Part shown: in pieces, positions 33,966-46,031 of the stretch
How positions within the stretch are numbered: position 1 is the stretch's first letter
How the letters are laid out: every line of letters begins with the position of its first letter
NCBI GenBank assembly: GCA_030220185.1
Contig: JASPKZ010000426.1
Location: 124,001-188,000, forward strand
Length of the DNA: 64,000 nt
Direction of reading: 5' to 3'
DNA from: Diploptera punctata
Lineage: Eukaryota; Arthropoda; Insecta; Blattodea; Blaberidae
Notes under the pieces: model-generated
Databases searched by the model: none
Seen by the model: only the letters and a program-made list of their open reading frames with translations
What the model was told of the DNA's origin: nothing
Translations under genes and position numbers: made by a program

Positions 33966-35049
33966 ATAATTGTTTATTGAAAATAAATATTTGATTAAGA
34001 AATGAGGTTGATCTTCCTTAGCCACATTGTACCGTGTATGCGTGATTTTTGGAACTTTTGTGTTGCCCCGATGTCTATTGAGACTTGTTACGTCTGTGTT
34101 TCCCAGATCATTTTTCCTTTTGTGTCCTCTAGTTTCCGAACTGACCCTTCTCCCACTTCTCTGCGCGCACGTATTGCGCGAAAGAGGAGATCCGTCCCCA
34201 GCAACACGAAACGTTAAGCAGTCGGTGGGCTGTCTTCGTGGAAACAGTTGGGATACTGGCTTCGGTATGAAGCAGTCGGCGTACTGACTTTGTATAGACT
34301 GATAGTCTTCCTAAAAAGGAAGAGACTTTCTTCAAGAGTGGGACTCTTTAGTTGTGGCGATGTGGCCATCACCTCAAAAGTTGATAGAGATGTTTTGTTA
34401 AGGCTGAGTTTACAAGAAACTAAGAGTTAAGTATTGTTTTTGTTTGAGTGTCTATAGTTCAAATGTTGTCAAGTTTGAAATAGCTTATTCATATTACTGT
34501 TAAAGGAAAACATTATTATTGATTATGTTAACCTTCATAATTGTTTTGATAATTTTGCATTACAACCGTTATTTTGTTAATTTGATTTATATGATTACTT
34601 TCACATTAAAGATATTCCATTTTAGTTAATCGTTGTGATTAATTATTCATTAATTGTGTTGTAAGTATTTAGTGTCCTCTGTTCTCCTCTCTCATGGTCT
34701 CGTTAAATACCTCGCTAAGTACAGCAAAGTATAAATCAAAGTATTGTTTATTATATACTAGCAGTTGTATATGAAATGAAGCAAGTCTGCGTAAATACAG
34801 ACCCAGCGCGCAGAACCTCTGCTATGCTTGATTAGTTATGTTTGTCGGTTCTCTTTATTACTTGTTTATATTAAGCTATAATCGTACCTGTCATAATATC
34901 GAGCAAGGGTAAACTAATTTATGGCGATCAATACAGACGATATAGATCCATTCATAACATCTTACAATATGTTTAATAATATCTGCAGACTCCATGTTAT
35001 CTCAGCAGTCACTTGAAATCTTTCATATCCCCATAATAATACTGACTTA
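33966..35049. other. Intron with a GC-richer block at about 34030-34430
   Basis: The block 34030-34430 is less AT-rich than its surroundings and has overlapping open frames in several registers, none with a recognisable domain. It contains repeated AGCAGTCGG. It could be part of an unrecognised element. Confidence 0.35.
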
Positions 35050-35500
35050 ACATTGCGTCTGAAAATGAGGAGTTTGGTCGTTTTTGCAATTTCTCTGGAT
35101 TTCCACAGAAGGAAGAGTTGGATAAAAATTTAATTTGCGTTATGGATACTTCATTTTATATCATTAACTGCTCCTTAGTTATTCTGATATATATTCTATC
35201 AAAGTACGTAAACAATGTTACTTCGTCTATATTTTCATAATTTACACTTATGTTCCTCCGATTATTTGTGTTAAACTTCATATACTCTGTTTTTGATTAA
35301 TTAACTTTGAAGTCAACTCTTTTAGTTTCACGCTCGAGATATTTTAATTTCCTCGCCATATCAACATGCTTCTGCGTCAGGAGATAAATATTGTCTGCAT
35401 AATCCAGATTTTCCACTTTCTCGGATAATTTATCTCTTCTCCTTCTCTGTGAATATCTTTATTGTATCATCCATTACAAAGAGGAAAATAGTTGGTGATA
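35050..35500 (-). mobile_element. LINE reverse transcriptase fragment
   Basis: Minus strand reads LDYADNIYLLTQKHVDMARK near 35420-35350 (catalytic box, second Asp replaced by Asn). ERETKRVDFKVN and SKTEYMKFN follow, and then NYENIDEVTLFTYF. This is the palm-to-thumb region of a LINE RT. Confidence 0.7.
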
Positions 35501-37576
35501 AATACAATCTTGGCGTTCTTCGGAAATTAATTGAGAAGGGTTAAGTAACCTTACCTTAATGCAAAACTCTACATCTATAATTATTATACGTTTCCCTGAT
35601 AATATTAATAATCTTTCCAGGTATGACATATTTCCACGATACTCTCCACATTATATTAATATTAATAGAGTAATACTATTTTCATGAAATTGATATGATA
35701 ATGTCTCAAATTTGCAGTGTTTAACTCAATGAAACTCACCGTGATAATGCACTTTGCGTACTGAACATCGGGATTGAGTCAGATTGTTCTCTTTTGCTCC
35801 ATGGAAGATTTATATCTTCGACTAGATTGGCCTCCTCATGGGAGTGAAATTACACTTTATATTTAGAAACGGCTATGTATTATATTTATCTTAAGGAGTC
35901 ATGTCAACCACCAAAGAGAAATTTGGTTTCTCGCTGCCCCGAATCCTAACACTCTGAGTGTATACTTTACCATGGTTCGAAATGTTGTCTCTTCATTAAA
36001 AATTTATTTTATTGATAGGTACTCGTTCTCTCTCACTACTGTCAGTATATTATCATAGAAAGTAAGTAATTTTGGAGGATATAAGGTTTCAACTTTTGCA
36101 ATAGTTGGAATTGGCAAGGTTTAAATCCCACCTCTACAGGTAGGAAGGATTTAGAACACGGTGGATTTAGAAATGCTTAACTATGGACCATCTCTAAGCA
36201 CATATTTTTAGGATAGGTTTCAAACGGATTCCAAATATATCTCACAGTTTCCGAAGTGTCGAATAATTTCTCTCTCATTTATATATACCATCTCCACAAA
36301 TATTATACCACTTCACAATCGTCATGTCACTACATTACTCATGTTGAAAATGCTCTCTGAACGTGCAATGAAATGTCACTCCACTTGTGTCCTATAGTAT
36401 TAAAAAACTCCATTACGTTTCCATTGGATGAACATTTCACTAAATAGCCGTAGATTTAAATTTGCGTTGAAATTTGTATCACATCATTAAATTAAACATT
36501 TCAGAAGAAAGAAAGCCATTTCATATAAAAGTGCAAAATAAACTTGGTTCATAGAGAACTGACCAAAGTAATTACAGTAATTTCAACAGTACATATGTAG
36601 TATGTTTTATTTAAGAATGTAATCTCACTTGGCAGTTTAGAATTACGTTTGTGATTAAGTGATGTCAGCTTCATAATCGCCTAAAACACCACAATCCTGT
36701 AAACTGTGCGTTGTCATTTCTCAATAGATACTTACCTGAACCACTCGGTATATCCAGCTAATAAAATTAACCAATCTCTTTATCACATCTCAATTATATT
36801 TTTTCCGCAAATTAGCAAATAATTGAGAACTATAAGATGTCTGACAACGTAAGTCAGAAATTACATTATTGAAACACTATACACTTATTCTCTGGACCCA
36901 CAATATTGAAAACACCTTTTGTAGAGGCTGTTACAACTATTAGGACAGCTTAAAAGACTTACGTATTAAACGATGGCCGTGTTTAAGAAATTAGTGTCAT
37001 TTATTATCTCTAATGACCATTGCATACTAAAAGCATTCATAGTGAATGTAATTGAATGTTTGTCATATTAATACCCCCGTAATACAAAACTTTTTGAAGG
37101 TATCAAGAAACACAGGAAAGAATAAAAATATATGAATAAACAAATCTACATTATAACATGCTATTTGATTCTCGATGCAAATATTATACACTTGTTTGAG
37201 GTTTGTGTTCAGTCGCTTGTGATCAGAGTGATAATGGTAATTAAAGGTAAAGAGTTAACAATTCAAGATATGAACATCATTATTGACATTATAAAAGTGG
37301 GACAGACCGTAAAATCTTGCGCTCACCCATTTCGGGGCCTTTGACATTTACTCCATAGTAAACAGAATGAATAGCTTCTACTGCATATGGAATCCGGACT
37401 CACAAGGAAACTACTTGGGCTCGAGTAAACATATCTGTATGAAAATTTTGTTACAGGATCATTATGTACCTCTCAATGTGCTAGCGGGTGTCGTTTTTAT
37501 GCAAAACTCTGCAATCATGCTCTAGATATCACTGTAGATATCATTGTAGAAGCCATATGCAATACAGATATCTTAA
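35501..37576. other. Intron, no feature supported
   Basis: AT-rich sequence with only short frames. No repeat copy noticed apart from simple low-complexity runs. Confidence 0.45.
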
Positions 37577-38335
37577 CTATAAATGTAAATGGGGACTTTC
37601 AATAAAATGCCCACACCAATATGAATGACTGCAAAACGCACAGTGAAGAAAAGCAAGTTGATTGCATGTCATATTTACACATTCTATAATATCAATATTG
37701 AACGCCATGTGAATTACACTTTCGAAATTTTCCACTGGTTCACCAATATCGTAGTCAGCTTTCTGCCACGCGTAACGAAGCATTGGTCTGTATACTCCAG
37801 CAGATAACTCATTGTAAATGACAGAATGAAAATTCATGATAAAGAATCTGTCATGACATTTTGGCTGTATATTACTGGAACGTAGTTTAATAAAATATGT
37901 TATTCTCTTGGCAATATATTTTATATTGCCTGAAGAAATACACATCCAGAGTTTGTGAATATTTTGTAGTTTTAGGTGCAATGATTTTTAAATATACATT
38001 TTTTCCGCCAGATGCTACCAGTAATATTTGTTCATCCTTATGTCCAGACCAGGAGTCACAAAGTACTAACGATATTATCGACAAATTTGGATTAAAAACG
38101 GACAGAAAAAAACGTCTTCAGATATTGTTCCGTCATCTTCCCACTCACACTTGCATCGACGAAGAAATTTGGAGGGCACCGAGCTTATATTTCCCTTGGC
38201 ACACGGGGTCTAAACTTTCCACTAGGTTCTTGGAAGAAAATATAGAGTTTGTCTGCCAATCGTCCTACATCGTCTTGGCATCAATGAAAGACAAAAATTG
38301 TAATTTTGTGTGTGTTATCCATAAATAATAAACAT
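37577..38335 (-). pseudogene. DDE-type transposase remnant with Cys/His C-terminus
   Basis: On the minus strand, ISLVLCDSWSGHKDEQILLV (an Asp in a strand followed by Trp-x-Gly-His) is followed by IIAPKTTKYSQTLDVYFFRQ. After frame changes come ITYFIKLRSSN and RPMLRYAWQKADYD, with a C-terminal Cys/His cluster (LHCAFCSHSYWCGHF). The Asp-x-Trp-x-Gly-His and TT-Q-LDV patterns are those of DDE-superfamily transposases of the Tc1/mariner-pogo kind. I cannot fix the family. Several stops are present. No terminal repeats were found. Confidence 0.55.
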
Positions 38336-38860
38336 ATGCTGTCGCAGGCTTGTTTGTAGAATTTTTTTTGAGATATTCAATTCTGTGTACATTAATTTAG
38401 TGTTATGGTTAAGACAGCGTAAGCCATTTAAGCGTACAAAAAATTCACTTTTATTTTACTATTCACCACAAAGGGCGATTTTTAAGGATGAAGGGCTTGA
38501 GCATTAAAATTCTCTTGTAGCCTATAACCTTCCCGAGAAAATCCTGAACATGTTGCAAAAACCACATCAAAACCGGATGAACAGTACGGCAGTGCACGTT
38601 TGTCCGGCAATCTACTTATCACGATCATTTTGGCATCAATGAAAGACAAAAATGGCTATTGTGAGTTATCCGTAAAAGATAAGCATATGCTGTCGCGGAC
38701 TCTTTTGTAGAGTTTATTGAGATATTCAATTCTCTGTAAATTAGTTTTGTGTATTTGTTATGGTTTAGGCAGCGTAAGCTATTTAAGCGTCAATAATTTT
38801 TTTTTACGTTTCTCACTACAAAGGGTGATTTTAAGGGTTAGGACAGGGATTATTGCATGC
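38252..38860. repeat. Tandem duplication, period about 356 bp
   Basis: TTGGCATCAATGAAAGACAA at 38275 recurs at 38631, followed in both by CATATGCTGTCGC, GAGATATTCAATTCT and GCGTAA...ATTTAAGCGT. The match extends over 200 or more bases with diverged stretches. Confidence 0.85.
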
Positions 38861-39287
38861 CCAAATGTTGGGTGGCCATATGGGAAAGGATGTATAGGTC
38901 AATCCCAGGTTTGTTGGATAATAAAGTATATGGTGAGTGCCGGATTTACAAAGGACTTCCCCGGTTCACTGAGGAATTTGTGTACTCGGTTTGCTCAGGT
39001 TTAAATATCGGTAGGCATGAGATTCTTATTCAGGGATTCCACGAGGACTTCGTCGGGCAGAATTGATTGTGTTGAATGTAATTTATTATGTCTTGAAAAA
39101 CACTCGGAATGGATAACACTGTACATAGTTTAATTATATTCACAATCGACTATGGCGTTTATCGTGGGTTTGCTGTCGGTCGCGAGAATTGTTATGCCTT
39201 ATTCAAGCTCACTCGCGGACACTCTAATTTTATCTCGAGATTAATAAAAAAAATGTTTAAGTCCCGAAACTCGAAATATTTCCGTGA
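38861..39287 (+). other. Unrecognised 69-codon open frame and flank
   Basis: A plus-strand frame at 38857-39066 (starts MPKCWVAIWERMYRS) has balanced amino-acid composition but no domain I know and no visible splice context. It may be an element remnant. Confidence 0.3.
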
Positions 39288-40135
39288 AAATTCTTCTTCT
39301 TCTTCTCCTCTACGCGTGAAAGCTGGCAGGTTGTTGCGTGTTCATTCACTACAGGTCCGGGGTGTCGTGACATCCTTCCATCGTAGTTGTGGTCTTCCTA
39401 ATGGCCTTTTCTGCTGAGGTGTCCAGTCACGTAATTTCTTCACTTATCTACTGTTCTCCATTCTATCTATGTGGTCGTTCCAATTTAATTTCTCTCATTT
39501 ATCGAAAGGTTTATAGATTCAATTTCACATTCTTCTCTAATAACAGAGCTGCGAATTTTCTCTCAGCGATTTTCCTACGATTTTCCTTAAAACTTTAATT
39601 TCGGTTGTTTCATTGATTTGTTTTGTTTTCCGAGTTTCTGTTCGGCATTCACAACCATATGTTAGAACTGGTCTTATGACAGATTTGTAAATTTTTACTT
39701 TTGTATCTATTCTTAAATGTTTATTTTTACAAACAGTATAGTTTAAACATCCCGATATTTTGTTTGCATTATTTGCTTGATGGAGGATTTCATCTGTTAT
39801 TCTGTTGCTGCTCTTAATTTCTACTCCTAAATATTTGAATTTCATGACTTGTTCTATACTTTTTCCTTCTATTTCTAATTTAACACGTCGTGGGTCCTTG
39901 GACATTGGCATTGATTTGGTTTTATTTGTTGAGATTTTTACTGTGAATATTTTGCTGCAATGATTCTAAATTTGGTTAATTAGAATTTGTAAAATTTTTT
40001 TTAAATCTTCCACTTTCTGCCAATTAGAACTGGGTCATCAGCATACTTTATTATCTTCAGCTCTTTGTTACCTATTTTAATTCCCTTTCTATCTTCAACT
40101 TTTAGTTCTTTGATGATTTCATCCATTATTAGTGT
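39288..40135 (-). mobile_element. LINE RT and C-terminus with (GAA)n tail
   Basis: The minus-strand catalytic box YADD lies near 40045. The frame 39911-39537 has KLEIEGKSIEQVMKFKYLGV, then KVKIYKSVIRPVLTYGCE. After frame changes, WNDHIDRMENSR and KRPLGRPQLRWKD follow. The element ends in a GAA repeat (TTC repeats on the plus strand at 39293-39306). RTE-like/endonuclease-RT LINE, 5'-truncated. Confidence 0.82.
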
Positions 40136-41496
40136 GCCGGCTTACTTCGTGAATGTTTCTTTGAGTAATTGATAATCTTATTTCTTGGAAGTGAGTTACT
40201 AGCCCTTTTTCTTCGATGGGTATCTCTTTTAGTCTGGAACTTCTTCAATGACCTGCCAGGCATGGGAGGCCCTGTTGATAGTTACACTACCGCCTCGGTG
40301 GCTCATGGAGTCAATAGGACTAACAAGCCACACCACCTCGTCAAGGTAGAGATACCGACGGTGAAAATATAAGTCCTTAGATTCAAGTTACCACTGATGA
40401 CAATGCTGCCAGTGTTTGATGATGACGTGGGCCATGCCCGGAGCACAAACAGAAGTGTAAGTGTCTGAGGTTCGTCTCTCTCGCCCATTACGTAAAGTAG
40501 GTTCTCCCACTATAACGACCTCGTGGACCTGAGATCAGTGCTTAGGTTCACGTAACAAATAATATGATTGGTTAATGTATCCCTACAGTACAACTTGAGA
40601 AGTTGTTACAAATTTGTTATTGGTGATTTTTACCATCGGAGTGATTGGTGATTTTTACCTATCCGTGCTGGCTTCACGTACAGTCGGGTCACAAGTTTGT
40701 TACTTAGGCCACTGGGTTTTTCCTAGTGTCATTGCTAATTCTTAATGTCTAATAGGCGTCAGCTAACGCTTAGAGTTCTCGTCTGTTTCCCACACTTGTT
40801 AATAGCGATGTTTGTCCTAAGTTGAAATCCCCGGTCATATATTCAGTTATTGTGTTCTGACTGTCAACGCAGAGCTGTTAAATTCTGCCTCACGAGGGAT
40901 TGCCAGTGAAACCCTGAGAATAAAGGATTTTGTCAACATTCTAACTCTTTGTGTGTGTGTTGGTCACTTCTGCCCTCAGAAAAGAAAGGGTGGCATTAGC
41001 TGAGTTCTCTCTACCTTGTTAATGACTAGTCATTTAGTTCCCATTAATGGTAATTTCGTCGGATCATTTTATTTGCCATTTATCATTTCATAATTATATT
41101 GTACTCGCTTTCCTGATTAATTTAAGTATACTCATTACCTAAGTCTGATAACTGCTTCTCTCAGTGGTCTTTGCGATTGTTTATGATTTTAATTGCCCGG
41201 CATTGGGATTTATTAATTTATTCAGTTACTCTATGCAGAGGAGGCTGAGTGAATGACAGGGTACGAATGCCCTTTATTAACATATGGAAAATTCAAGAGA
41301 TTTTTCATTTGTTTCTAAACCCTCTCGCTAAATTTTTTTGTAAGCCTATGTTTTCCCTCTACAGAGATTTAGGCGCTCTCCCCACAGGGAAGAATTTGAA
41401 CCATACTAATTTAGTTACACTTGTTTTCGTATAGATGTCATTTTGAGTGGTCCGTGGTCAGCGTTCCGCCTCATACTGAAATCTAGGAAACCAAGG
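40136..41496. other. Intron; possible solo LTR-like block at about 40505-41010
   Basis: The block is less AT-rich. It contains a near-exact 16-base direct repeat (ATTGGTGATTTTTACC at 40619 and 40645) and a polyadenylation-like AATAAAG at about 40919 followed by a GT-rich run. That layout resembles an LTR, but I saw no matching second copy or terminal duplication. The rest shows nothing. Confidence 0.25.
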
Positions 41497-41731
41497 TAGT
41501 ACTATGACGGGAAAATTCGGTAAATTTTGCTTAGAGGCCTTTTCATTCAGGCTTAAGGATTTTTTACGAGCCTGAAAATCTTCAGACTCGGGACCCACGG
41601 CTTAAAGTCCCTCCCGGAGGACTTGCTCCTTGGATTTTTCCGTCCTATAAATCCATCGACCACGGCCGGGTTTGAACCCGAGGCCCTCGGGACCAGAGGC
41701 AAGGAGCATAACCACTAGTCCACCGTCTTAA
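41497..41731 (-). mobile_element. tRNA-derived SINE family 2
   Basis: Minus strand begins GGTGGACTAGTGGTTATGCT (box A) and CGGGTTCAAACCCGG (box B), both well kept. The body has ATGGATTTATAGGACGGAAA and GAGCAAGTCCTCCGGGAGGG. A degenerate copy is at 22190-22365. Confidence 0.88.
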
Positions 41732-43309
41732 TATGATACTTTAATCTATAAGCTATAATGACCTTTAAAAATTACTGTCTTGTTTAGGTTAGAGTACGTT
41801 AACCCTAGAGTGTTGCCAGCACGTCAATTACCTGGACAGATTGCAATTATTGACTTGTCTCCTTTTACCTGGGGACGTTCTTTAAGATTATGTAGACCCT
41901 TTTTTCTGCAATGTAAACAAGCATACATATTCATTTCCAAAAAAAGATACACTCTTAAGATAAGTTTGATGGTATACTCAGACCTTTCATACTTCTACAA
42001 TTAACATTCAAAACTAATATAGATTAATATTTGTATAGCATAACTGCTTCCTCATGTGTAATTAAGTGTTTATTTACCATCTTCTTGTGTTCATTTATTT
42101 GTCGTATTGGCGCTTTTATTAGTATCAGAACACTTTTTTTTTCACACGTCATTTTTTCCACTCTTGCACTTCACTAATCTTACGCCATCCATTCATCTAC
42201 ATTAAAATATTTACCTACATTATAATAAGTGTCTACAGCTTGGATCTTCGCTTGCGATGAACCAATTTTGTCTTACTATAAATCATAGGTCGAATAATAT
42301 CTCCGTTTTGCTAAATTTAGTTTAAAATGAGCTAACGGCTTGTTCAATAAAATTTCCTTTACATGGTTCTATACGTTCGATAGCAAAATACTAAAATATC
42401 AAGTTTATTAAATAGCTGTGTTATCATTATGAATATTTATTTATTATAGCTTATATAACACGTTCGTTGCTATCATTTTCAATCGTATCGATTTATCGGA
42501 TAAAAAAAATCAAACAAAATGTTAGATTTCTACAAAAAAAATACAAATTGGACTTCATTAATGTCTCACAGATATGCATAAATATTTTCACGTTTCTATT
42601 ATTTATTTATCATTGTTGCTCCTAGGCCAGTGGAATTTTCGGCGTTTACAGACGCTACGTCCTACGTGGTGCACTTTATTTATTTAAAAAATTATGCAAA
42701 TATATTATCAAGTTCATCATCATTCTTATTATTTTCAATAATTGTACTACTTTATCAGGCATCTCCGCTGTTCGATCCGCTAAAGCGTAATTTACCTTAT
42801 CATTAATCAGTCAATAGGCATCTTATATCTCGCACGTAAAATCTTTTATTCAGTTACAGAATTGCATAAGCATTACCTTCGTTACACCTTCATCAACACA
42901 ACAACTTTTTTATCACATTATTATCATCATTCGCACAATACATCATACTGGGTCATTATTGCTCTTTGTAATATCATTTAATCATGTGTCACACAAACAC
43001 ACATACCTACACGCCTCCATGGCCCTTATTATAAAAAATGCATATATCCTGTACATTACTCGTCGATAGGTCGCACGCGCCTTCATTATATTCATTGAAC
43101 TGACTGTTAAAATTATCATCATTAAGCTTCAACATATCTGTTAGTTTTAATGCCTATAACGTCAGGTGATTTTAGTCAAGAATAATATTTATTATTGATA
43201 GTATTACACCCTGATTTCATTTAATGAATGTAGCTTATCAGTGCTAATTAGGTTTGAGATATATTTAGAACCGGCGTATATAGTTATTTACGTGAATATT
43301 ATGATTATA
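41732..43309. other. Intron, AT-rich, nothing supported
   Basis: No readable coding or repeat copy. A TTAACCCTAGAGTG motif at 41799 looks a little like a piggyBac end but stands alone. Confidence 0.45.
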
Positions 43310-43430
43310 AATTATCATAAGTAATGCCAAGAGTGATTTCCAAATTATCGATAAATTCATGACTCACGAAGTGAGGAGTGAATTTATCTAGAGAATGTGG
43401 AAATCAAAAGTGGCATTTGATAGGACTATT
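43310..43430. repeat. Imperfect inverted repeat (hairpin/MITE-like), about 91 bp core
   Basis: Arms 43325-43367 and 43372-43415 pair imperfectly: TGCCAAGAGTGATTTCCA against the complement TGCCACTTTTGATTTCCA, then ATAAATTCA in both. The loop is short. Complementarity weakens but continues outside (TATCA / TGATA). Confidence 0.7.
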
Positions 43431-44254
43431 TAACGAATAAAATTAAGCTGTTTACTCACAAATCATTGTTTAACTATAGTTATTTTAAAATATGTATGTA
43501 CTTAATGTAAACGGCGATGTTTGAAAACAAATCAGAAATGTGAGGTTATGTTGATTCACTTCAACTACATCATATTATTTATTGCCAAATAAGATTGCAA
43601 CATTGTAAGAATGTACCCAAGTGGAGAAATAATTAAACACATAAAAATGCATATTATAATCAACATTATAGGTTATTAATTAATTTTTTATTAGGCCTAA
43701 ATAACTCAGTGAAATCAAGGAATTTGTTCAGTATTTGCTATATTCAATGTATTTGATGGAAAAAAATAATGCTCTGATCTGTTCAGAACATTAAAAAGGA
43801 GGAGCTTTCTTTATCACGAAAGCAGGAGCTGATAAAGAGACATCGATAAAGAGCGAGGTGAAACACGACTGTCATTGGTTGTAAAACAAAATTCATTGAA
43901 ACGTGATTGGTCATTGACTAGCATTTGTGGCATGAGTTAAATAGTCTAGAGTATATTCGTTCTGGAGAGCCAGCATGGCAGCTGTCAGCTTATGCATTGT
44001 AGTGATCGATTCTGTGATATAATTAAACCTCTTAACTTAAATTTCACCAACTCTATTATTAATTATTAATATTATTTTACATTACATGTTTAAAAATATA
44101 GTATCCATTCTCCATTGTTAAGTTCCAAATAAAACATTTATTAATCACACTGAATCTTAGCTGAAAAGTGGAACATTCCCATGTGTAACATATCTATACT
44201 AATTGAATTAATTACACACCATAATTCAAATCCTCTATGAGAAAATATTTTTTT
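43431..44254. other. Intron; block 43790-44040 of unknown origin
   Basis: The block has two inverted CCAAT-like ATTGGT motifs about 40 bases apart and is less AT-rich. No coding sequence follows on either strand, so no promoter is claimed. Confidence 0.3.
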
Positions 44255-44345
44255 TTTTTAGTGAATCGCCACAACAGGCCGCGGAGGCCCTTTTGGGTTC
44301 GTAAGGAGGTTAGGGCTCCCACTTTTTCTAGACAATCGGCACTTT
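44255..44345 (-). mobile_element. SINE family 1, 3' half separated by a LINE insertion
   Basis: Minus strand reads AAAGTGCCGATTGTCTAGAA, AAGTGGGAGCCCTAACCTCC and on to GGCGATTCAC. It is the direct continuation of the SINE 5' half at 46247-46032. The CR1-like LINE lies between them. Confidence 0.78.
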
Positions 44346-44391
44346 ATAAAAATAATAATAATAACTAATAAAATATAATAATAGAATATCC

Positions 44392-44424
<33 letters not shown>
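44346..44424 (-). repeat. (ATA)n microsatellite, 3' tail of the CR1-like LINE
   Basis: ATA repeats with interruptions directly follow the LINE 3' UTR on the minus strand, where the related copy at 17816 has a pentanucleotide tail. Confidence 0.9.
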
Positions 44425-44425
<1 letters not shown>

Positions 44426-46031
44426 TTTTTATTTTAGTTAGCTGGCAGAGTTAAGGCCAGAAGGCCTTCTCTTGCCACTCAAACCAGCGAATAGTAAAAT
44501 TATAACAAAAATTTACGTACATAATTACAACTTTAAGATATTAATAAATACAGACTAAGCAAAAATACAAATGATGATGGATTCTAATACTAGCTAATGC
44601 TAACAAAAACATAGAATATAATAAAATTAAAATGATATAAAATAAAGTAAGTAGCTTCCTATATGATTATTAATAGAATGCTCTATATAGTTGTTATGTA
44701 GTAGTTAATGTTTTCATTGTGTCGAACTTAAGATATCAGTTAATTTGGATTTAAATAATGATAGCGATTGACAGTCCCTGACATGACTGGGAAGCGAGTT
44801 CCATGCTCTAGCCATAGATATTGTGTAAGATTCAGAGTACAGACAGGTCCTGTGTTGTGGTATCAAAAGTAAAGAAGAGTCTTGTGATCTTGTTCCTAAA
44901 TTGTGATGAGCCGATAAATGTTGAAAACGTGTTGTTAAATAAGTTGGTAAATATGTGTGCAGAATTTGGAATAGTAAGGTATGTGAATGTAAAGTTCTTC
45001 TGTCATTTAGGCGTAGCCATGATAAGGCCTGAAATGAAGGGGACACGTGGTCATAACGACGGAGATTGAATATAAATCGAATGCACGCATTATGAGCACG
45101 CTGTAGTCTGTCAGATAGATCAGTTGTAAGATTAGTCAGTAATATGTCGCAGTAGTCGAAGTGTGGCATTATAAGAGTCTGTACAAGTATTTGTTTTAAT
45201 TTTGTAGGAAGGAAGTTTTTAAAAACTATTTAGGCAGTGAAGAATTGAGAACACTTTCTTGCAGGTATTACTCACCTGGATTTTCCAGTCTAGGTGTTGG
45301 TCCATATAGATACCCAGATTTTTTACTACTGAGCTATAGGGGATATTTTTGTCATTTAGGAGAATGGTAGGGATATTTTCGTAATTTATAATGCTTTTGA
45401 TTCGCCGATGTCCTATAATTATGCACTGTGTCTTGTCAGTATTTAGATTAAGTCCATGTTTCTTCGACCATTGGGAAATTGAGTCTAGGTCACTATTTAA
45501 TTTGTCTAGTGTGTCATGTACATCGTCAGGATGGGAGTGAATGTAAATTTGCAAATCGTCAGCGTATAGGTGATATCGACAATAGGTAAGTCTAGTGGAT
45601 ATATCGTTAACATAGATAGAGAAGAGAAGTGGTCCTAACACTGAACCTTGTTGGACGCCACCCTTCAGTGATGGCCAGGATGAGGAAAGTTCTGCATTGG
45701 ATACACATTGCTGGCGACCATGAAGATAGGATCCAAGCCAGTTAACAGCATTGTCCGAAAGATTCTGAGCGCGTAATTTTGCTACTAATATGTCAGTGTC
45801 AACAGTGTCAAAAGCTTTGCTGAAGTCCAAGAGTGTAAATATTGTCATGTGGCCACTGTCCATTGCTTCACGCGCATCTTCGGTAACTTTAAGAAGTGCA
45901 GTTGCCGTACTATGGCCTGTCCTAAAACCTGATTGGTATGGGTCGAGTATGTTAGGAGTGTTAAGGTAATCAGTTAATTGTCCATGAACAATGCGCTCCA
46001 AGGCCTTAGACAGGACTGGGAGGATGCTGAT
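44425..46031 (-). mobile_element. CR1-like LINE, 5'-truncated RT, inserted in a SINE
   Basis: Minus-strand frames: 46001-45219 gives SKAFDTVDTDILVAKL, GGVQQGSVLGPLLFSIYVND, the catalytic box YADDLQIYIH and DKTQCIIIGHRRI. 45169-44714 gives MPHFDYCDILL and RRTLHSHTLLFQILHTYLPT. A frameshift lies near 45180-45220 (a stop within the poly-T/A stretch). The 3' UTR ends CCTTAACTCTGCCAGCTAAC, as in the copy at 17842. Truncation is within the ISILPVLSKALERI segment. Confidence 0.92.

Noticed and set aside
37897..38328. 143-codon plus-strand ORF
   Set aside because: It is antisense to the DDE transposase motifs, which are clearly on the minus strand.
41640..41731. Intact tRNA genes at SINE heads (also 46200 and 57780)
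   Set aside because: Box A and B are present but no cloverleaf or aminoacyl stem can be formed, and the sequence continues into SINE bodies.
41795..41835. Second piggyBac-like end (TTAACCCTAG)
   Set aside because: No GTCATTTTGACC-type motif nearby and no partner end.
43790..44040. Promoter with CCAAT boxes
   Set aside because: No gene or transcript start context follows on either strand.
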